A program made the translations under genes and the position numbers. From Anabaenopsis elenkinii CCIBt3563 (GTDB lineage Bacteria > Cyanobacteriota > Cyanobacteriia > Cyanobacteriales > Nostocaceae): a stretch of DNA of 64,000 bases. The notes beneath the pieces were generated by a model. It searched no databases. It saw nothing but the letters and a program-made list of their open reading frames with translations, and had not been told where the DNA came from. The stretch lies in NCBI RefSeq assembly GCF_015245355.1, contig NZ_CP063311.1:2007217-2071216 (forward strand). Reading direction: 5' to 3'. Shown piece by piece: positions 1 through 9,058 of the stretch (the first letter of the stretch is position 1; every line of letters starts with the position of its first letter).

Positions 1-1706
1 GCGATAGGATTTTCCGACAGAGCAAAGCCAGTAGTCATATCTAAGGAATTCCCTGCACCAATTCTACAAGGTCTATAGGTAAATCCTTGCCAGGGTAGAG
101 CGGCGCAAGAATAAGTTTTAGAAGCTGGTATTCCCCTCTCGAGGGCTGCTGCAAAAGCGAAAACTTTGAAGGTAGAACCCGGTTGTCTTTGGGCTTGAAC
201 AGCACGGTTAAACTGGGTTTGTCTAAAATCAGTCCCGCCTACCATCGACAAAATACTACCAGTTCTAGTGTCTAGGGTAACCATCGCTCCTTGAGAAAAG
301 CCAAAGGTAGAACCAGCGTTATTGATTTGATTACGCAAAGCTGTTTCCGCTGCTGCTTGGATTCTGGGATCAAGCTGGGTTTCAATGATAAAATTGCCTT
401 CTCTGGCAATTCCTACTCCCAAGATAGATTCCAATTCCCGGAAGACATACTCGTAAAAGTAAGGAGCAATGGTACCGGCTTGCCTTTCACAAACTCTGGG
501 GTGAATTTGGACTGGGGAGCGCCTAGCTCGATTGGCCTGTTCTTCGGAAATTTTGCCCATTTCCAACATTCGCCTAATGACGCGATTCCGATAGTCAACT
601 AGTTGTAGCCTATTGGGGTTATTTCCACAAAAATTAAAAGCGTTGGGAGCAGGTAAAATTCCCACTAATGTTGCAGCTTCAGAGAGAGTTAGTTCTCTGG
701 CTGACTTGTCAAAGTAATAACGAGCCGCATCCTCGAACCCGGATGTATCCACTCCCAAAAATACTCGGTTTAAGTAAGTGAGTAATATTTGATCTTTACT
801 GTAAAAAGTTTCTAGCTTAAAGGAAACAACGGCTTCCCGCAGTTTACGTCCTAAGGAGTCTTGAGCGCCAACATAGTCCCGGAATAAACTTCGGGCTACT
901 TGCTGGGTAATGGTACTAGCCCCCTGCTGTACATCTCCACTGCGGGTATTGACCAGGACAGCTCGCAAAATCCCCAAGGGGTCAACACCGAAGTGCCAAT
1001 AGTAACGACTATCTTCTGAGGCTACTACGGCTGCGGGCAAATAGCCAAAGTCCTCTAAACTCTTGAGATCCACATGAGAGGTAGTCCGAGGCTCACGCAA
1101 GGGTGTCGAGCCATCGCGGGCATAAATCACTATGGGGGCGCTGGTAGCAGTAGGTAAGGGTCTGACGGAAAATTTTAGCCATTCTACGCCTATGACTAAC
1201 CCCACTAAGGCGCTCACACCAGCGATACTGTAAGCCGCCCAAGTTCCTGCTCTAATATGTAAGGGTGCAGGATCGAAGTATTGTAGCCGCACTGAAGCTG
1301 CAAGTTCTGGTGGTCCTAAAGTAAAAACATCACCGTGACGCAGTTCTAAGCGATTAATTCGGCGTTTCCCAAGATAAATACCGTTAGTAGAGTTTTCATC
1401 TTGGATGACAAAAACAGGGCTGCGTTGAGTTGAATCCCGTGACAGTGACAAGTGAATTTGGCTGACAACGGGATTGCGAATGACTATATCACATGATTTG
1501 GAACTACGGCCTAATATATAGCGATCGCCTAACAACGGATATACCTCACGTTCCGCCCCCGCATTCTGCACCCATATCTCTGGTACTTTGGCATTAGGCT
1601 TAAGGGCCAACTTGGAAAAGTCAACTCTCGCTTGAATAGTCTGTACTGCTTGAGTCAGTTGACCAAGTACAGTTTGTGGCTTATGAGGAGGTAGGGGGGA
1701 ACTCAT
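1..1706 (-). CDS. FHA-domain penicillin-binding protein 1A (C-terminus beyond window)
   Basis: This is a bifunctional class A penicillin-binding protein that polymerises and cross-links peptidoglycan in the periplasm. The first 568 residues are visible. A cytoplasmic FHA domain comes first (about residues 55-125, with GRSS and the N-S-T-N loop), then one transmembrane segment (about 145-165). A GT51 transglycosylase domain follows, with EDSRYYWHFGVD and GASTITQQVAR, and then the start of the transpeptidase domain with the SxxK serine in QPGSTFKVFAF. The ATG at 1706 has only a short leader and is the first in frame. The reading frame is open to base 1, so the rest of the transpeptidase (SxN, KTG) lies outside. 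An N-terminal FHA domain on a PBP is known in cyanobacteria and suggests control by Ser/Thr phosphorylation; that link is inference. Confidence 0.9.
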   Translation of the reverse strand, partial: MSSPLPPHKPQTVLGQLTQAVQTIQARVDFSKLALKPNAKVPEIWVQNAGAEREVYPLLGDRYILGRSSKSCDIVIRNPVVSQIHLSLSRDSTQRSPVFVIQDENSTNGIYLGKRRINRLELRHGDVFTLGPPELAASVRLQYFDPAPLHIRAGTWAAYSIAGVSALVGLVIGVEWLKFSVRPLPTATSAPIVIYARDGSTPLREPRTTSHVDLKSLEDFGYLPAAVVASEDSRYYWHFGVDPLGILRAVLVNTRSGDVQQGASTITQQVARSLFRDYVGAQDSLGRKLREAVVSFKLETFYSKDQILLTYLNRVFLGVDTSGFEDAARYYFDKSARELTLSEAATLVGILPAPNAFNFCGNNPNRLQLVDYRNRVIRRMLEMGKISEEQANRARRSPVQIHPRVCERQAGTIAPYFYEYVFRELESILGVGIAREGNFIIETQLDPRIQAAAETALRNQINNAGSTFGFSQGAMVTLDTRTGSILSMVGGTDFRQTQFNRAVQAQRQPGSTFKVFAFAAALERGIPASKTYSCAALPWQGFTYRPCRIGAGNSLDMTTGFALSENPI

Positions 1707-2050
1707 AGGCTATTTACATCAGAATTATTGGCAAACATTCGGGCGGTTTGACAATCTAGATACAGATATTCCACCATTATACTCATCAGTCAAAGCAGAA
1801 ATTAGCTATAGGTAGTTTGTACTCATTCAATCTTACACCAAGAAAATATCAGCTCATAAGACCTAACAATTTGGTTTTATTACCCTTATCACTAATACAA
1901 GATTGGGATCCCATAGTCACTGACTATCTATCATTTGTGGAAATATTAGAGTAATAAATTTAATGTTAATTCAAAGTAAAATCAAAGCTGATATGGTAAA
2001 TTTACCCCAGAGTTTCATTTTTTTTTATTTATCAACTATTTAGATTAGCT
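1707..2050. other. Intergenic region upstream of the PBP1A gene
   Basis: This is an AT-rich stretch of about 340 bp between the PBP1A start and the lspA stop, both on the minus strand. It must hold the PBP1A promoter. I see no convincing hairpin, tRNA or small ORF. An oligo-T tract around 2018-2028 lies just downstream of lspA but is not preceded by a clear stem. Confidence 0.5.
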
Positions 2051-2521
2051 CTAACTATCACTATGACTGGGTGCTTTTTCCCAAGAAGCTATTAGTAGAC
2101 AAATAATACCAATAGTAATAGATGAATCTGCCATATTAAATACAGCAAAATTAATCAAGCGAAAGTCCAGGAAATCAACTACATAACCTAAAGCGAACCG
2201 ATCAATACCATTCCCCATAGCTCCGCCTAAAATCAAACCGTAGCCTAACTGATTCCAACGACTTAAATGCTGACCAAAACATCCTAGTGCTATCAATAGC
2301 AAACTTATAACCAATGATAGCCATCGTAACCACTCTACTTTACCACTGAAGATACTAAAGGCTGCACCAGTATTAGTCACATAAGTAAAATGGAATACAT
2401 CTGGTATAATTGGTAGTGTCTCTCCCAGGCTAAAGGTCTGCACTATCCAGTATTTTGTTAGTTGATCTAAGAAAAAAGAAATGAAGGCAGTAATCCAAAA
2501 CAGATGATTTTTTAAAAGCAT
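2051..2521 (-). CDS. lspA: Lipoprotein signal peptidase (signal peptidase II)
   Basis: This 156-aa inner-membrane aspartyl protease cleaves the signal peptide of diacylglyceryl-modified prolipoproteins. It has four predicted membrane helices. The family blocks are all present: NTGAAFSIF, GGAMGNGIDR with the first catalytic Asp, VDFLDF, and FNMADSSITIG with the second catalytic Asp. Length is normal for the family. It lies on the same strand as bioY, 220 bp downstream of that gene's stop, so it may have its own promoter in that gap. A substrate in this window is the PstS lipoprotein at 6838. Confidence 0.95.
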   Translation of the reverse strand: MLLKNHLFWITAFISFFLDQLTKYWIVQTFSLGETLPIIPDVFHFTYVTNTGAAFSIFSGKVEWLRWLSLVISLLLIALGCFGQHLSRWNQLGYGLILGGAMGNGIDRFALGYVVDFLDFRLINFAVFNMADSSITIGIICLLIASWEKAPSHSDS

Positions 2522-2741
2522 GAAACTAGAAACTAGGGAGTGAGAGATAGTAAAGGGGAATATAAATAAAAATACTATTTAACAGATTGAGTCCAAAATT
2601 ACCATATTCTTCTGTATAGTAAAATACATATATTTACTGGGCCAATGTACAATTATTACCGAGCATTTACAGTTGATGGAAACCCTATATCAAATAGTAT
2701 TTATTAATTTTGACTTGACTGTGACACTACCCCCGACATAA

Positions 2742-3344
2742 CTAATAAAACATTAAATGACGTAATATATATGCTATTACGGTAACAGCACAAACTACAG
2801 CTAGTTGGCCAGGTAGTGCAAACCAAGAATATCTGAGGATTGCTTGGATTAGAGCCAAATTTTCCATACCTTGCCAGTGAAAAATATAACTGACGATCAA
2901 ATAAGTAACACCACAGAGGTGGACAGTTAACAAGCCACTCAAACAACTGAAAGCGAGGGTTTCCAACTTAGGTCTAGCTTGAAAGGCTAAATATCCACAA
3001 ATCCACCCTCCAGGGATAAAACCTAACAGATAACCGAACTGAGATAGTTTAACATATCCAATACCGCCACCATCGGCAAATACAGGTAGCAAGGTTAAAC
3101 CCATGACCACATAAGCGATTTGTGATAGTGCGCCCGCATTTTTACCTCCTAAACAACCTACTAACAGCACCGCACCAACTTGACAGGTGACACCCAGAGA
3201 AAAAATCTGAGTCTCTTGATTATTCCCACTCCACGGTAAAGCGATACTATAGGCTTCTAGGAAGGTACCACCCATGGTGAGCAGCAAACCAACCATAGAC
3301 CATAGTAATTCAATAGTTCCCACATTTCCTGCACTTCCAGCCAT
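2742..3344 (-). CDS. bioY: Biotin ECF transporter S component BioY
   Basis: This 200-aa integral membrane protein binds biotin and acts as the substrate-specific unit of an energy-coupling-factor importer. Six hydrophobic segments are visible, with the family-typical glycine-rich stretch around GYLLGFIPGGWICGYLA (about residues 104-120). Glycine and small residues are concentrated in the helices, as in BioY. No dedicated A/A'/T components lie next to it; BioY can act alone or share the T unit. The CbiQ/CbiO pair at 25.1-26.6 kb is probably dedicated to metal uptake. A perfect 9-bp inverted repeat at 3406-3429 lies just upstream and could be an operator. Confidence 0.85.
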   Translation of the reverse strand: MAGSAGNVGTIELLWSMVGLLLTMGGTFLEAYSIALPWSGNNQETQIFSLGVTCQVGAVLLVGCLGGKNAGALSQIAYVVMGLTLLPVFADGGGIGYVKLSQFGYLLGFIPGGWICGYLAFQARPKLETLAFSCLSGLLTVHLCGVTYLIVSYIFHWQGMENLALIQAILRYSWFALPGQLAVVCAVTVIAYILRHLMFY

Positions 3345-3405
3345 TTTACTCGCACAAATACTCTAACAGTGTTTTTATCAGTTATTTATGTATTTAATTC
3401 TTACA

Positions 3406-3429
3406 TTAAAGTATAGTTTAATACTTTAA
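3406..3429. promoter_or_regulatory. Inverted repeat upstream of bioY
   Basis: A perfect 9-bp inverted repeat (ttaaagtat / atactttaa, 6-bp spacer) lies about 60 bp upstream of the bioY start. It is very AT-rich and has no T-run, so an operator or a chance palindrome is more likely than a terminator. It does not match the BirA or BioR consensus I know, so any regulator is unidentified. Confidence 0.3.
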
Positions 3430-4393
3430 GTTCGCTGAGGGTTATGTTTCATTATGACAAACATGACTCTGATCATTTCTTGAGTCAAGATATCAAAAAA
3501 AGTATGAGATGTGTATTTCTGTCAGTTATTCCCCATACTCACTAGGAAGGGAGTACGGAGATTAAAAATCTTCACACCCATAATTGAGTTATCCGGAAAA
3601 AGCTCACAATAATAGCAAACATTAGTTGATAGTTCAGGTTGACAATATCAATATAAAATATCAATAATTTTTACCAGCTTAATTACAACATATATTCCTG
3701 TTTATTACTTCTTCAGATAGATTTGCTCTAAAAATTATCTGCATTACGATAAAAATATCATCTTAAGCTACTTATATCTGATAATATTTATTCCCCAAGA
3801 CAGATGAATAAATCATCAACAATGTAGTTAAATTTAAAGTCGTATATCATAGAAATGATGATTTGAAATAATTGTCTGCCTTGACATCTATTCATACATA
3901 TTCAAGGATAATTTCAACCTATAATCCTTATTTATTGGATGGCTTATTTCAAAGCAGATACATGTGGATTATGATTTTTTTAAGTGAGATGATTTACTTT
4001 ATTTTATAAATATAGCACTTATAACCGAGTGTTAAATTTAGGGAAAAATCACTTCATGATTTAAATTGTTACAAAATTAAACCAACTTATTTTGATTTAA
4101 TTTTAAATTAAAACTTATACTAAGTTTATTCTCAAATTCCGTAATCAGGTAGAATAGGAATATTTTATAATTGATCATTTACATGATTCGTAAGTTTATT
4201 TTCTGAGAACTATTACTAGTTTTAATAAAAATAAAATATAGATATTTTCCGAAATTAATTTAAGATTGCTATTTGGAAAATGAGGAAGAGATATAGGTAT
4301 TGTTAATGGTTATAATGGTTTTTTGATGAAGATATTGCTGACTGATGAGATAGAGAAATTAACGTCATTTATTCTAGCAAAAACAGGTTATTT
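3430..4393. other. Long AT-rich intergenic region before the histidine kinase
   Basis: About 960 bp of very AT-rich sequence separates the divergent bioY and histidine-kinase genes. No ORF with recognisable protein content, tRNA or strong terminator was found. A tataat hexamer at 4311-4316 could be the -10 box of the kinase promoter, but no good -35 accompanies it. The region may hold decayed genes too degraded to recognise. Confidence 0.4.
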
Positions 4394-5875
4394 ATGGCAA
4401 ATTTTTCCGAAAATATACAGGAAGAAATAGATTTAAAGTTCGCTTATTTCTTGGTAGATAAAAGTTTAGAACCAGCTTTTTGTTTAGGAGAATATCAGCA
4501 GTTTATTTATGTAAATGATGCGATTTGCAGAATGACTGAGTATTCCCGTGAAGAATTACTTTCCATGAGGATTTACGATTTAGATATAGATTTTGATATC
4601 CATAGTCTATTAGGGATAAAATCAGAATATTATTCTAGCTTTAAATCTCGCTATCTTACTAAGAGAAAAGGTATATTTATCGTAGAAACTTCTATTATAT
4701 ACCTGGAAAGAAAAGGTATAAAATTTGGATGTGCCGTGCTTAGATATCAAAGTGATGGAGTTATAGGTTGTATTCAAGAAGCTTTGAATACAAGTAAAAT
4801 ATTGACTTTATTAGAAACAATAGAAGCCGGCATTTTTCTCATTCAATCAAACCGAATACGTTACATAAATCCCGCAGCAGAAAAACTGACCGGTTATAAG
4901 AAACAGGAACTGCTAAATGACTTTAATATTCATAGACTAATTACGGGTAAAAAACCTAGACAGTTATACTTAGAAAAACAATCAGTTGACTTGGAATACC
5001 AGGAGATAAATATCCTCGCACAAGATGGTACAGAACGCTGTCTAATTGGAGTGGTTACCAACCTTGATGGAATGTTCAATCTACTTGGAAAAGCCTCAGA
5101 ACTAATTATATGTATAGATATAACAGATTACAAAAATTTAGAGTCAAATCTTAATCAGGCTTTAGAACAAGCTAAAGAACTGAGCGAACTGAAAGCACAC
5201 TTTGTTTCTATGGTCTGTCATCAATTTCGCACTCCATTAAATATTATTTCATTTTGTAATAGCTTAATTGCAGAAAAAGTAGACTTAACAACCGAGAAAC
5301 AAATCCTATTATTAGTGGAGAATATTGAAAAAGCTATCGCACAAATCAGCCAGATGTTGGATGACATTTTGTTATTCTCTCAAGCACAAGCAGCCAAAAT
5401 CAATTTTGCACCTCAACCACTGGAATTAGTGGAATTCTGTCATAATTTAGTAGCGGGAATGCACATGATTATGAGCCATAACAGAATAAATTTCATCAGT
5501 AAAGTAGAACTAATAAAGGGCTACGTTGATCCAAAATTACTAGACTATATATTGAGGAATTTGCTAGAAAATGCTCTTAAATACTCTCCCTATTATATGA
5601 GGGTTGATTTCATTCTGGATTGTGATCAAGAACAGTTAATTTTTCAGATAAAAGACCAAGGAATCGGCATTCCATTCCTAGATCAAAAAAGATTATTTGA
5701 ACGATTTTATAGGGGTAATAATATTGGGGATATACCCGGGAATGGACTAGGATTATCGATTATAAAAACCCTGGTAGATTTACACGGTGGTCAAGTGAAG
5801 GTCGAAAGTGAAGTAGATATAGGCACTAGCATTACTGTGATTTTGCCATTAATTAAAGAAGCCTCTTTTCTATAA
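4394..5875 (+). CDS. PAS-domain sensor histidine kinase
   Basis: This 493-aa soluble two-component sensor kinase has no transmembrane segment or signal peptide. Two PAS-like domains come first: about residues 15-115 (FIYVNDAICRMTEYSREELL) and 133-245 (INPAAEKLTGYKKQELL). A HisKA dimerisation domain follows, with H-box CHQFRTPLN and phospho-acceptor His276. The HATPase domain has the N box (NLLENALKYSP), G1 (DQGIGIP), F box (LFERFYRG) and G2 (GNGLGLSI). All catalytic motifs look intact. A wrecked response-regulator reading frame lies 120 bp downstream at 5998, probably the former cognate partner, so this kinase may now be an orphan or use another regulator. The signal is unknown. Confidence 0.9.
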   Translation: MANFSENIQEEIDLKFAYFLVDKSLEPAFCLGEYQQFIYVNDAICRMTEYSREELLSMRIYDLDIDFDIHSLLGIKSEYYSSFKSRYLTKRKGIFIVETSIIYLERKGIKFGCAVLRYQSDGVIGCIQEALNTSKILTLLETIEAGIFLIQSNRIRYINPAAEKLTGYKKQELLNDFNIHRLITGKKPRQLYLEKQSVDLEYQEINILAQDGTERCLIGVVTNLDGMFNLLGKASELIICIDITDYKNLESNLNQALEQAKELSELKAHFVSMVCHQFRTPLNIISFCNSLIAEKVDLTTEKQILLLVENIEKAIAQISQMLDDILLFSQAQAAKINFAPQPLELVEFCHNLVAGMHMIMSHNRINFISKVELIKGYVDPKLLDYILRNLLENALKYSPYYMRVDFILDCDQEQLIFQIKDQGIGIPFLDQKRLFERFYRGNNIGDIPGNGLGLSIIKTLVDLHGGQVKVESEVDIGTSITVILPLIKEASFL

Positions 5876-5997
5876 GATTTAGAATATTATTTAAAATATT
5901 TGAATTAGTACAAGTGTTAATTAAATAGCTAATATTTGTATATCTTAATATCCAAAAAGTGAATTTAACAGTATAATTAAGGTTGCTATAAAATGAA

Positions 5998-6162
5998 GTG
6001 CGAATCGTCAAAATAATTCTGGTAATTCAAGATGATTATGTTACCCGCCATATTTATGTAGAGGGTCTGGAAGCTAAAGGTTTTCATCACAAACTGTACT
6101 CAAAACTTGGTGTGTTGCTAAATTCCAGGAAGTTGAAAAATCACCATCTGTATATAAAGTAA
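5998..6162 (+). pseudogene. Remnant of a response-regulator receiver domain
   Basis: Reading from the GTG at 5998 gives about 30 residues that match the start of a CheY-like receiver domain: a hydrophobic beta-1 (KIILVIQ), the acidic pair DD, and an alpha-1 helix typical of cyanobacterial regulators (VTRHIYVEGLEAKGF). The similarity then collapses and the frame stops at 6162, without the phospho-acceptor Asp or the Thr/Lys motifs. The remnant follows the histidine kinase on the same strand, the usual position of a partner regulator. I infer a deleted and frameshifted response-regulator gene. Confidence 0.6.
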
Positions 6163-6537
6163 CAGCTTTAAACTCATCAACATCGTCGTTTACCGTCCCA
6201 TGCTTGGCGCAAGGAACATCAAGTTAGGTGTTTGACAGTCGAAGTTAAAGTTAATAATAAGAAAATTAGTTTGGGCTAAAGTTATACGCGAATTGATGGG
6301 ATAATAAGTATTATTTATTACATTAATCTGCTAACGCTGTAGCCGGTTATTCTCGTCTCTGGGTTCAGGTTTGAGCGATGAGCTTCTGAATAAATGGCGA
6401 TCGCTAAAAACCATACGGAATAGTCTGGTGTTGCCTATCTGTGTGTAATTTATACCAGGTAGCTTGACTAAAGAATGTATGAATTTTTCAGTTTTTAATG
6501 TAGCAAATAGAGCAGAAAAATATATTTTTTTGCTTTT

Positions 6538-6556
6538 GTTAACCTTTTGTTTACCT
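6538..6556 (+). promoter_or_regulatory. Pho-box-like direct repeat upstream of pstS
   Basis: Two 8-bp direct repeats, gttaacct (6538-6545) and gtttacct (6549-6556), are separated by ttt, giving the 11-bp periodicity of PhoB/SphR sites. Cyanobacterial Pho boxes are described as repeats of about yTTAAyyw with 3-bp spacers, which this matches well. A weaker third unit (tttttgct) may lie at 6527-6534. The site is about 280 bp upstream of pstS, so it probably controls the whole pst operon under phosphate limitation. The binding protein (SphR/PhoB) is inferred and not encoded in the window. Confidence 0.65.
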
Positions 6557-6837
6557 ACAGACGCATCTTTTAGGGGTATTCTAATATCGCTGATATGGAT
6601 AAATTGACTAAAGATCGACACGTCTACATGTAATCAACACGATTCGCCTAGCAGCTACAGCATCACTGTTACATATGTAATTTAGCTGAAGGGATTGTCG
6701 AACAGAGCAAGACTCAGAGGATTCCGTTGCTACTGCTACAACCCTAGACTTTGGTATCGATAATGTTTTCATGACCAATCAAGCAAGGTCGTTTTAATTT
6801 AACTCCGTAGTACTTTCGCAAAGTGGACGTATTTTCC

Positions 6838-7905
6838 ATGGTTCTTAATCGCAAAGTTGTGTTAGCCATCGCTTCACTACCAATAATGTTGGTAGCAACA
6901 GCCTGTAGTCCTTCCGATGGTGGTGGTGGGCAGAGAATAGCCATTACTGGAGCTGGTGCAACATTTCCTGCACCTCTTTTTCAACGGTGGTTTGATGCCT
7001 ATAATCGCCAAGTCAACCCCAACGTCCAGGTGAGCTATCAGTCGGTAGGAAGTGGGGCGGGTTTGGAGCAATACATCAATAACACCGTAGACTTTGGAGC
7101 CAGCGAGGCACCCATTACTGACTCTGCCAGTCGGGTTAAATCCTTCAAAGAAGCTCATAATTACGATCCGATCCAACTTCCGATTACTGGAGGGTTTATA
7201 TCCTTCTCCTATAATCTGCCAGGAGTTAACAACTTAGAACTCAAACTATCCCGCCAAGCCTACTGCGGTATTGTAACCGGAAAAATTACTCGCTGGAGTG
7301 ATCCAGTCATTGCTGCAGCTAACCCCGGTTTAAAGATTCCCGACCTACCCATTACCTTTGCCCACCGGTCTGATGGGAGTGGTACTACCTTTGTATTTAC
7401 CAATCACATTAAAACTGTCTGCCCAGACTGGAAAGCAGGGGCGGGAACTTCAGTAGACTGGCCTGTGGGAATTGGCGGTCAAGGTAACGAGGGAGTCGCC
7501 GCTGCTATTCAGCAGAATCAGGGAGCTATTGGTTACTTATCCTACGCCTATGCTGCCCTCAACAACATCAATTCCGCCTTAATTGAAAACAAGGCTGGAA
7601 CCTTTATAGCTCCATCTCCAGAAGCAGCAGCTAAAGCCCTACTAGATGAGCCGGTTCCCGATGATTTCGCGCTCCTAGTTCCAGACCCTTCCGGTGTTGA
7701 TTCCTACCCTATAGTCGGTCTCGTTTGGGTGATGATCTATCGACAGTATGAAGACGATGCTAAGTGGCAAGCCTTGCGTCAGGTGTTTGAGTGGTCTTTA
7801 GGACCAGAGGGCAAAAAATTAACAGAAGAGCTACTGTTTGTCCCAACTCCTGAGCCTTTAGTGCAGAGAATCAAAGCAGAATTTGACAAGGTGAACGCCA
7901 AGTAA
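6838..7905 (+). CDS. pstS: Phosphate ABC transporter substrate-binding lipoprotein PstS
   Basis: This is the high-affinity phosphate-binding protein of the Pst importer, anchored at the periplasmic face. From the ATG at 6838 (355 aa) the N-terminus is a lipoprotein signal: a basic MVLNRK, a hydrophobic core, then LVATAC with the lipid-bearing Cys23. An in-frame GTG at 6823 is possible but would only lengthen the n-region. Family motifs are ITGAGATFPAPLFQRW, the phosphate-contact SVGSGAG, DFGASEAPI and the HRSDGSGTT loop. It is the first gene of pstSCABB. A strong hairpin follows the stop, so pstS mRNA may be more abundant than the downstream genes. Confidence 0.96.
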   Translation: MVLNRKVVLAIASLPIMLVATACSPSDGGGGQRIAITGAGATFPAPLFQRWFDAYNRQVNPNVQVSYQSVGSGAGLEQYINNTVDFGASEAPITDSASRVKSFKEAHNYDPIQLPITGGFISFSYNLPGVNNLELKLSRQAYCGIVTGKITRWSDPVIAAANPGLKIPDLPITFAHRSDGSGTTFVFTNHIKTVCPDWKAGAGTSVDWPVGIGGQGNEGVAAAIQQNQGAIGYLSYAYAALNNINSALIENKAGTFIAPSPEAAAKALLDEPVPDDFALLVPDPSGVDSYPIVGLVWVMIYRQYEDDAKWQALRQVFEWSLGPEGKKLTEELLFVPTPEPLVQRIKAEFDKVNAK

Positions 7906-7918
7906 TAATCCGAGATGA

Positions 7919-7950
7919 TTGGGAGTGTCTTTGACATCTAACACTCCCAA
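7919..7950 (+). terminator. Hairpin between pstS and pstC
   Basis: A perfect 10-bp stem (ttgggagtgt 7919-7928 with acactcccaa 7941-7950) encloses a 12-nt loop, 14 bp after the pstS stop. No T-run follows, so it is more likely a 3'-end stabiliser or attenuator than a full terminator. Such an element would raise PstS levels over the membrane components. Confidence 0.55.
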
Positions 7951-8020
7951 AATTCATCCAGATACCTGAGTTGGGGCATCACCATGTCACAATAACCATT
8001 TATGGAGCAAAAACAAAGTC

Positions 8021-8986
8021 ATGATGTCGGCAGATAAATCAACTCAATTAACCCGGAATAGCCTAGAAAAGCAACTCAGTCCAGCTAGGGTTCTCGATGT
8101 GGGATTTTGGGGACTAACCCTGATACTAGCTATCAGTGCCGGAGCAGTTTTACTATGGGTAATCATACAGACCGCTATAGCAGCTACACCAGCCATTGAA
8201 AAATTTGGTCTGGGTTTTTTGGTCGGCACAACCTGGAACCCTGTCACCAACGTCTATGGGGTACTACCTCAGATATATGGAACTTTAGTCACTGCCTTTA
8301 TTGCCCTGTTAATTGCTATCCCTTTGGGCATCGGAGTCGCCATCTTTTTAACAGAAGGATTTGCGCCTAAATGGGTCACAACTCCCATTGCTTTTGCCAT
8401 TGAACTTATCGTGGCTATTCCCAGCGTGGTCTTGGGAATTTGGGGTATTTTTGTCCTCATTCCTGCTATCAGACCTATTTTTACCTTCCTTAACACCTAC
8501 TTCGGCTGGATTCCTTTTTTAGGTGGCGATTCTGTTTTTGGCAATAGTCTACTGATTGTGGGCTTGGTACTAGCAATTATGATTGTGCCCATTATCATCT
8601 CTATTACCCGTAGCACCTTTGAAGTCCTACCCAGTAATCTCCGCAATGGTTCCTTAGCTTTGGGAGCAACTCGCTGGGAAACAATTCTCAGAGTGCTGAT
8701 TCCCGCAGGGTTATCTGGCATTATCAGTTCTGTGATGTTGGCTATGGGTCGAGCCATGGGGGAAACCATGGTAGCCGCTATGCTCGTTGGTAACGCCAAC
8801 CGCATTAACATATCATGGCTGCAACCCGGATCGACAATCACAGGTTTGATTGCCTCCCAGTTTGGAGAAGCAGGGCGCACCCAAGTAGCGGCTCTGATGT
8901 ACGCTGGCGTAGTGCTAATGCTTTTGTCTCTGGTGGTGAATATTTTAGCTGAGATAATTATTCGTCGCTTCCAAAATATTGAGTAA
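8021..8986 (+). CDS. pstC: Phosphate ABC transporter permease PstC
   Basis: This 321-aa inner-membrane permease pairs with PstA to form the phosphate channel. It has about six transmembrane helices, with a large loop after the first that holds the fold typical of PstC (GFLVGTTWNP). The cytoplasmic EAA loop, which contacts the PstB ATPase, is seen in SLALGATRWETILRVLIPAGLSG-like sequence around residues 207-230, and RAMGETMVAA follows. Two adjacent ATG codons (8021, 8024) could each start it; the weak leader ggag at about 8003 does not decide between them. It is the second gene of the operon. Confidence 0.95.
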   Translation: MMSADKSTQLTRNSLEKQLSPARVLDVGFWGLTLILAISAGAVLLWVIIQTAIAATPAIEKFGLGFLVGTTWNPVTNVYGVLPQIYGTLVTAFIALLIAIPLGIGVAIFLTEGFAPKWVTTPIAFAIELIVAIPSVVLGIWGIFVLIPAIRPIFTFLNTYFGWIPFLGGDSVFGNSLLIVGLVLAIMIVPIIISITRSTFEVLPSNLRNGSLALGATRWETILRVLIPAGLSGIISSVMLAMGRAMGETMVAAMLVGNANRINISWLQPGSTITGLIASQFGEAGRTQVAALMYAGVVLMLLSLVVNILAEIIIRRFQNIE

Positions 8987-9058
8987 AAAATCAGGCCTTT
9001 TCCCCAGTTTTGAGTACGAGTGGATCCAAGATTAAGTTTACGAAATATCAATTAAATT

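Noticed and set aside
291-602. Plus-strand ORF of 103 aa opposite the PBP1A gene
   Set aside because: It is antisense to a well-conserved transpeptidase region and is best explained as a shadow frame.
6170-6290. Transposase remnant after the response-regulator fragment
   Set aside because: A short open stretch has basic residues but no block that can be tied to a transposase family.
6331-6621. 96-aa minus-strand ORF overlapping the Pho box
   Set aside because: Composition is not protein-like, no ribosome-binding site, and it runs through the regulatory repeat upstream of pstS.
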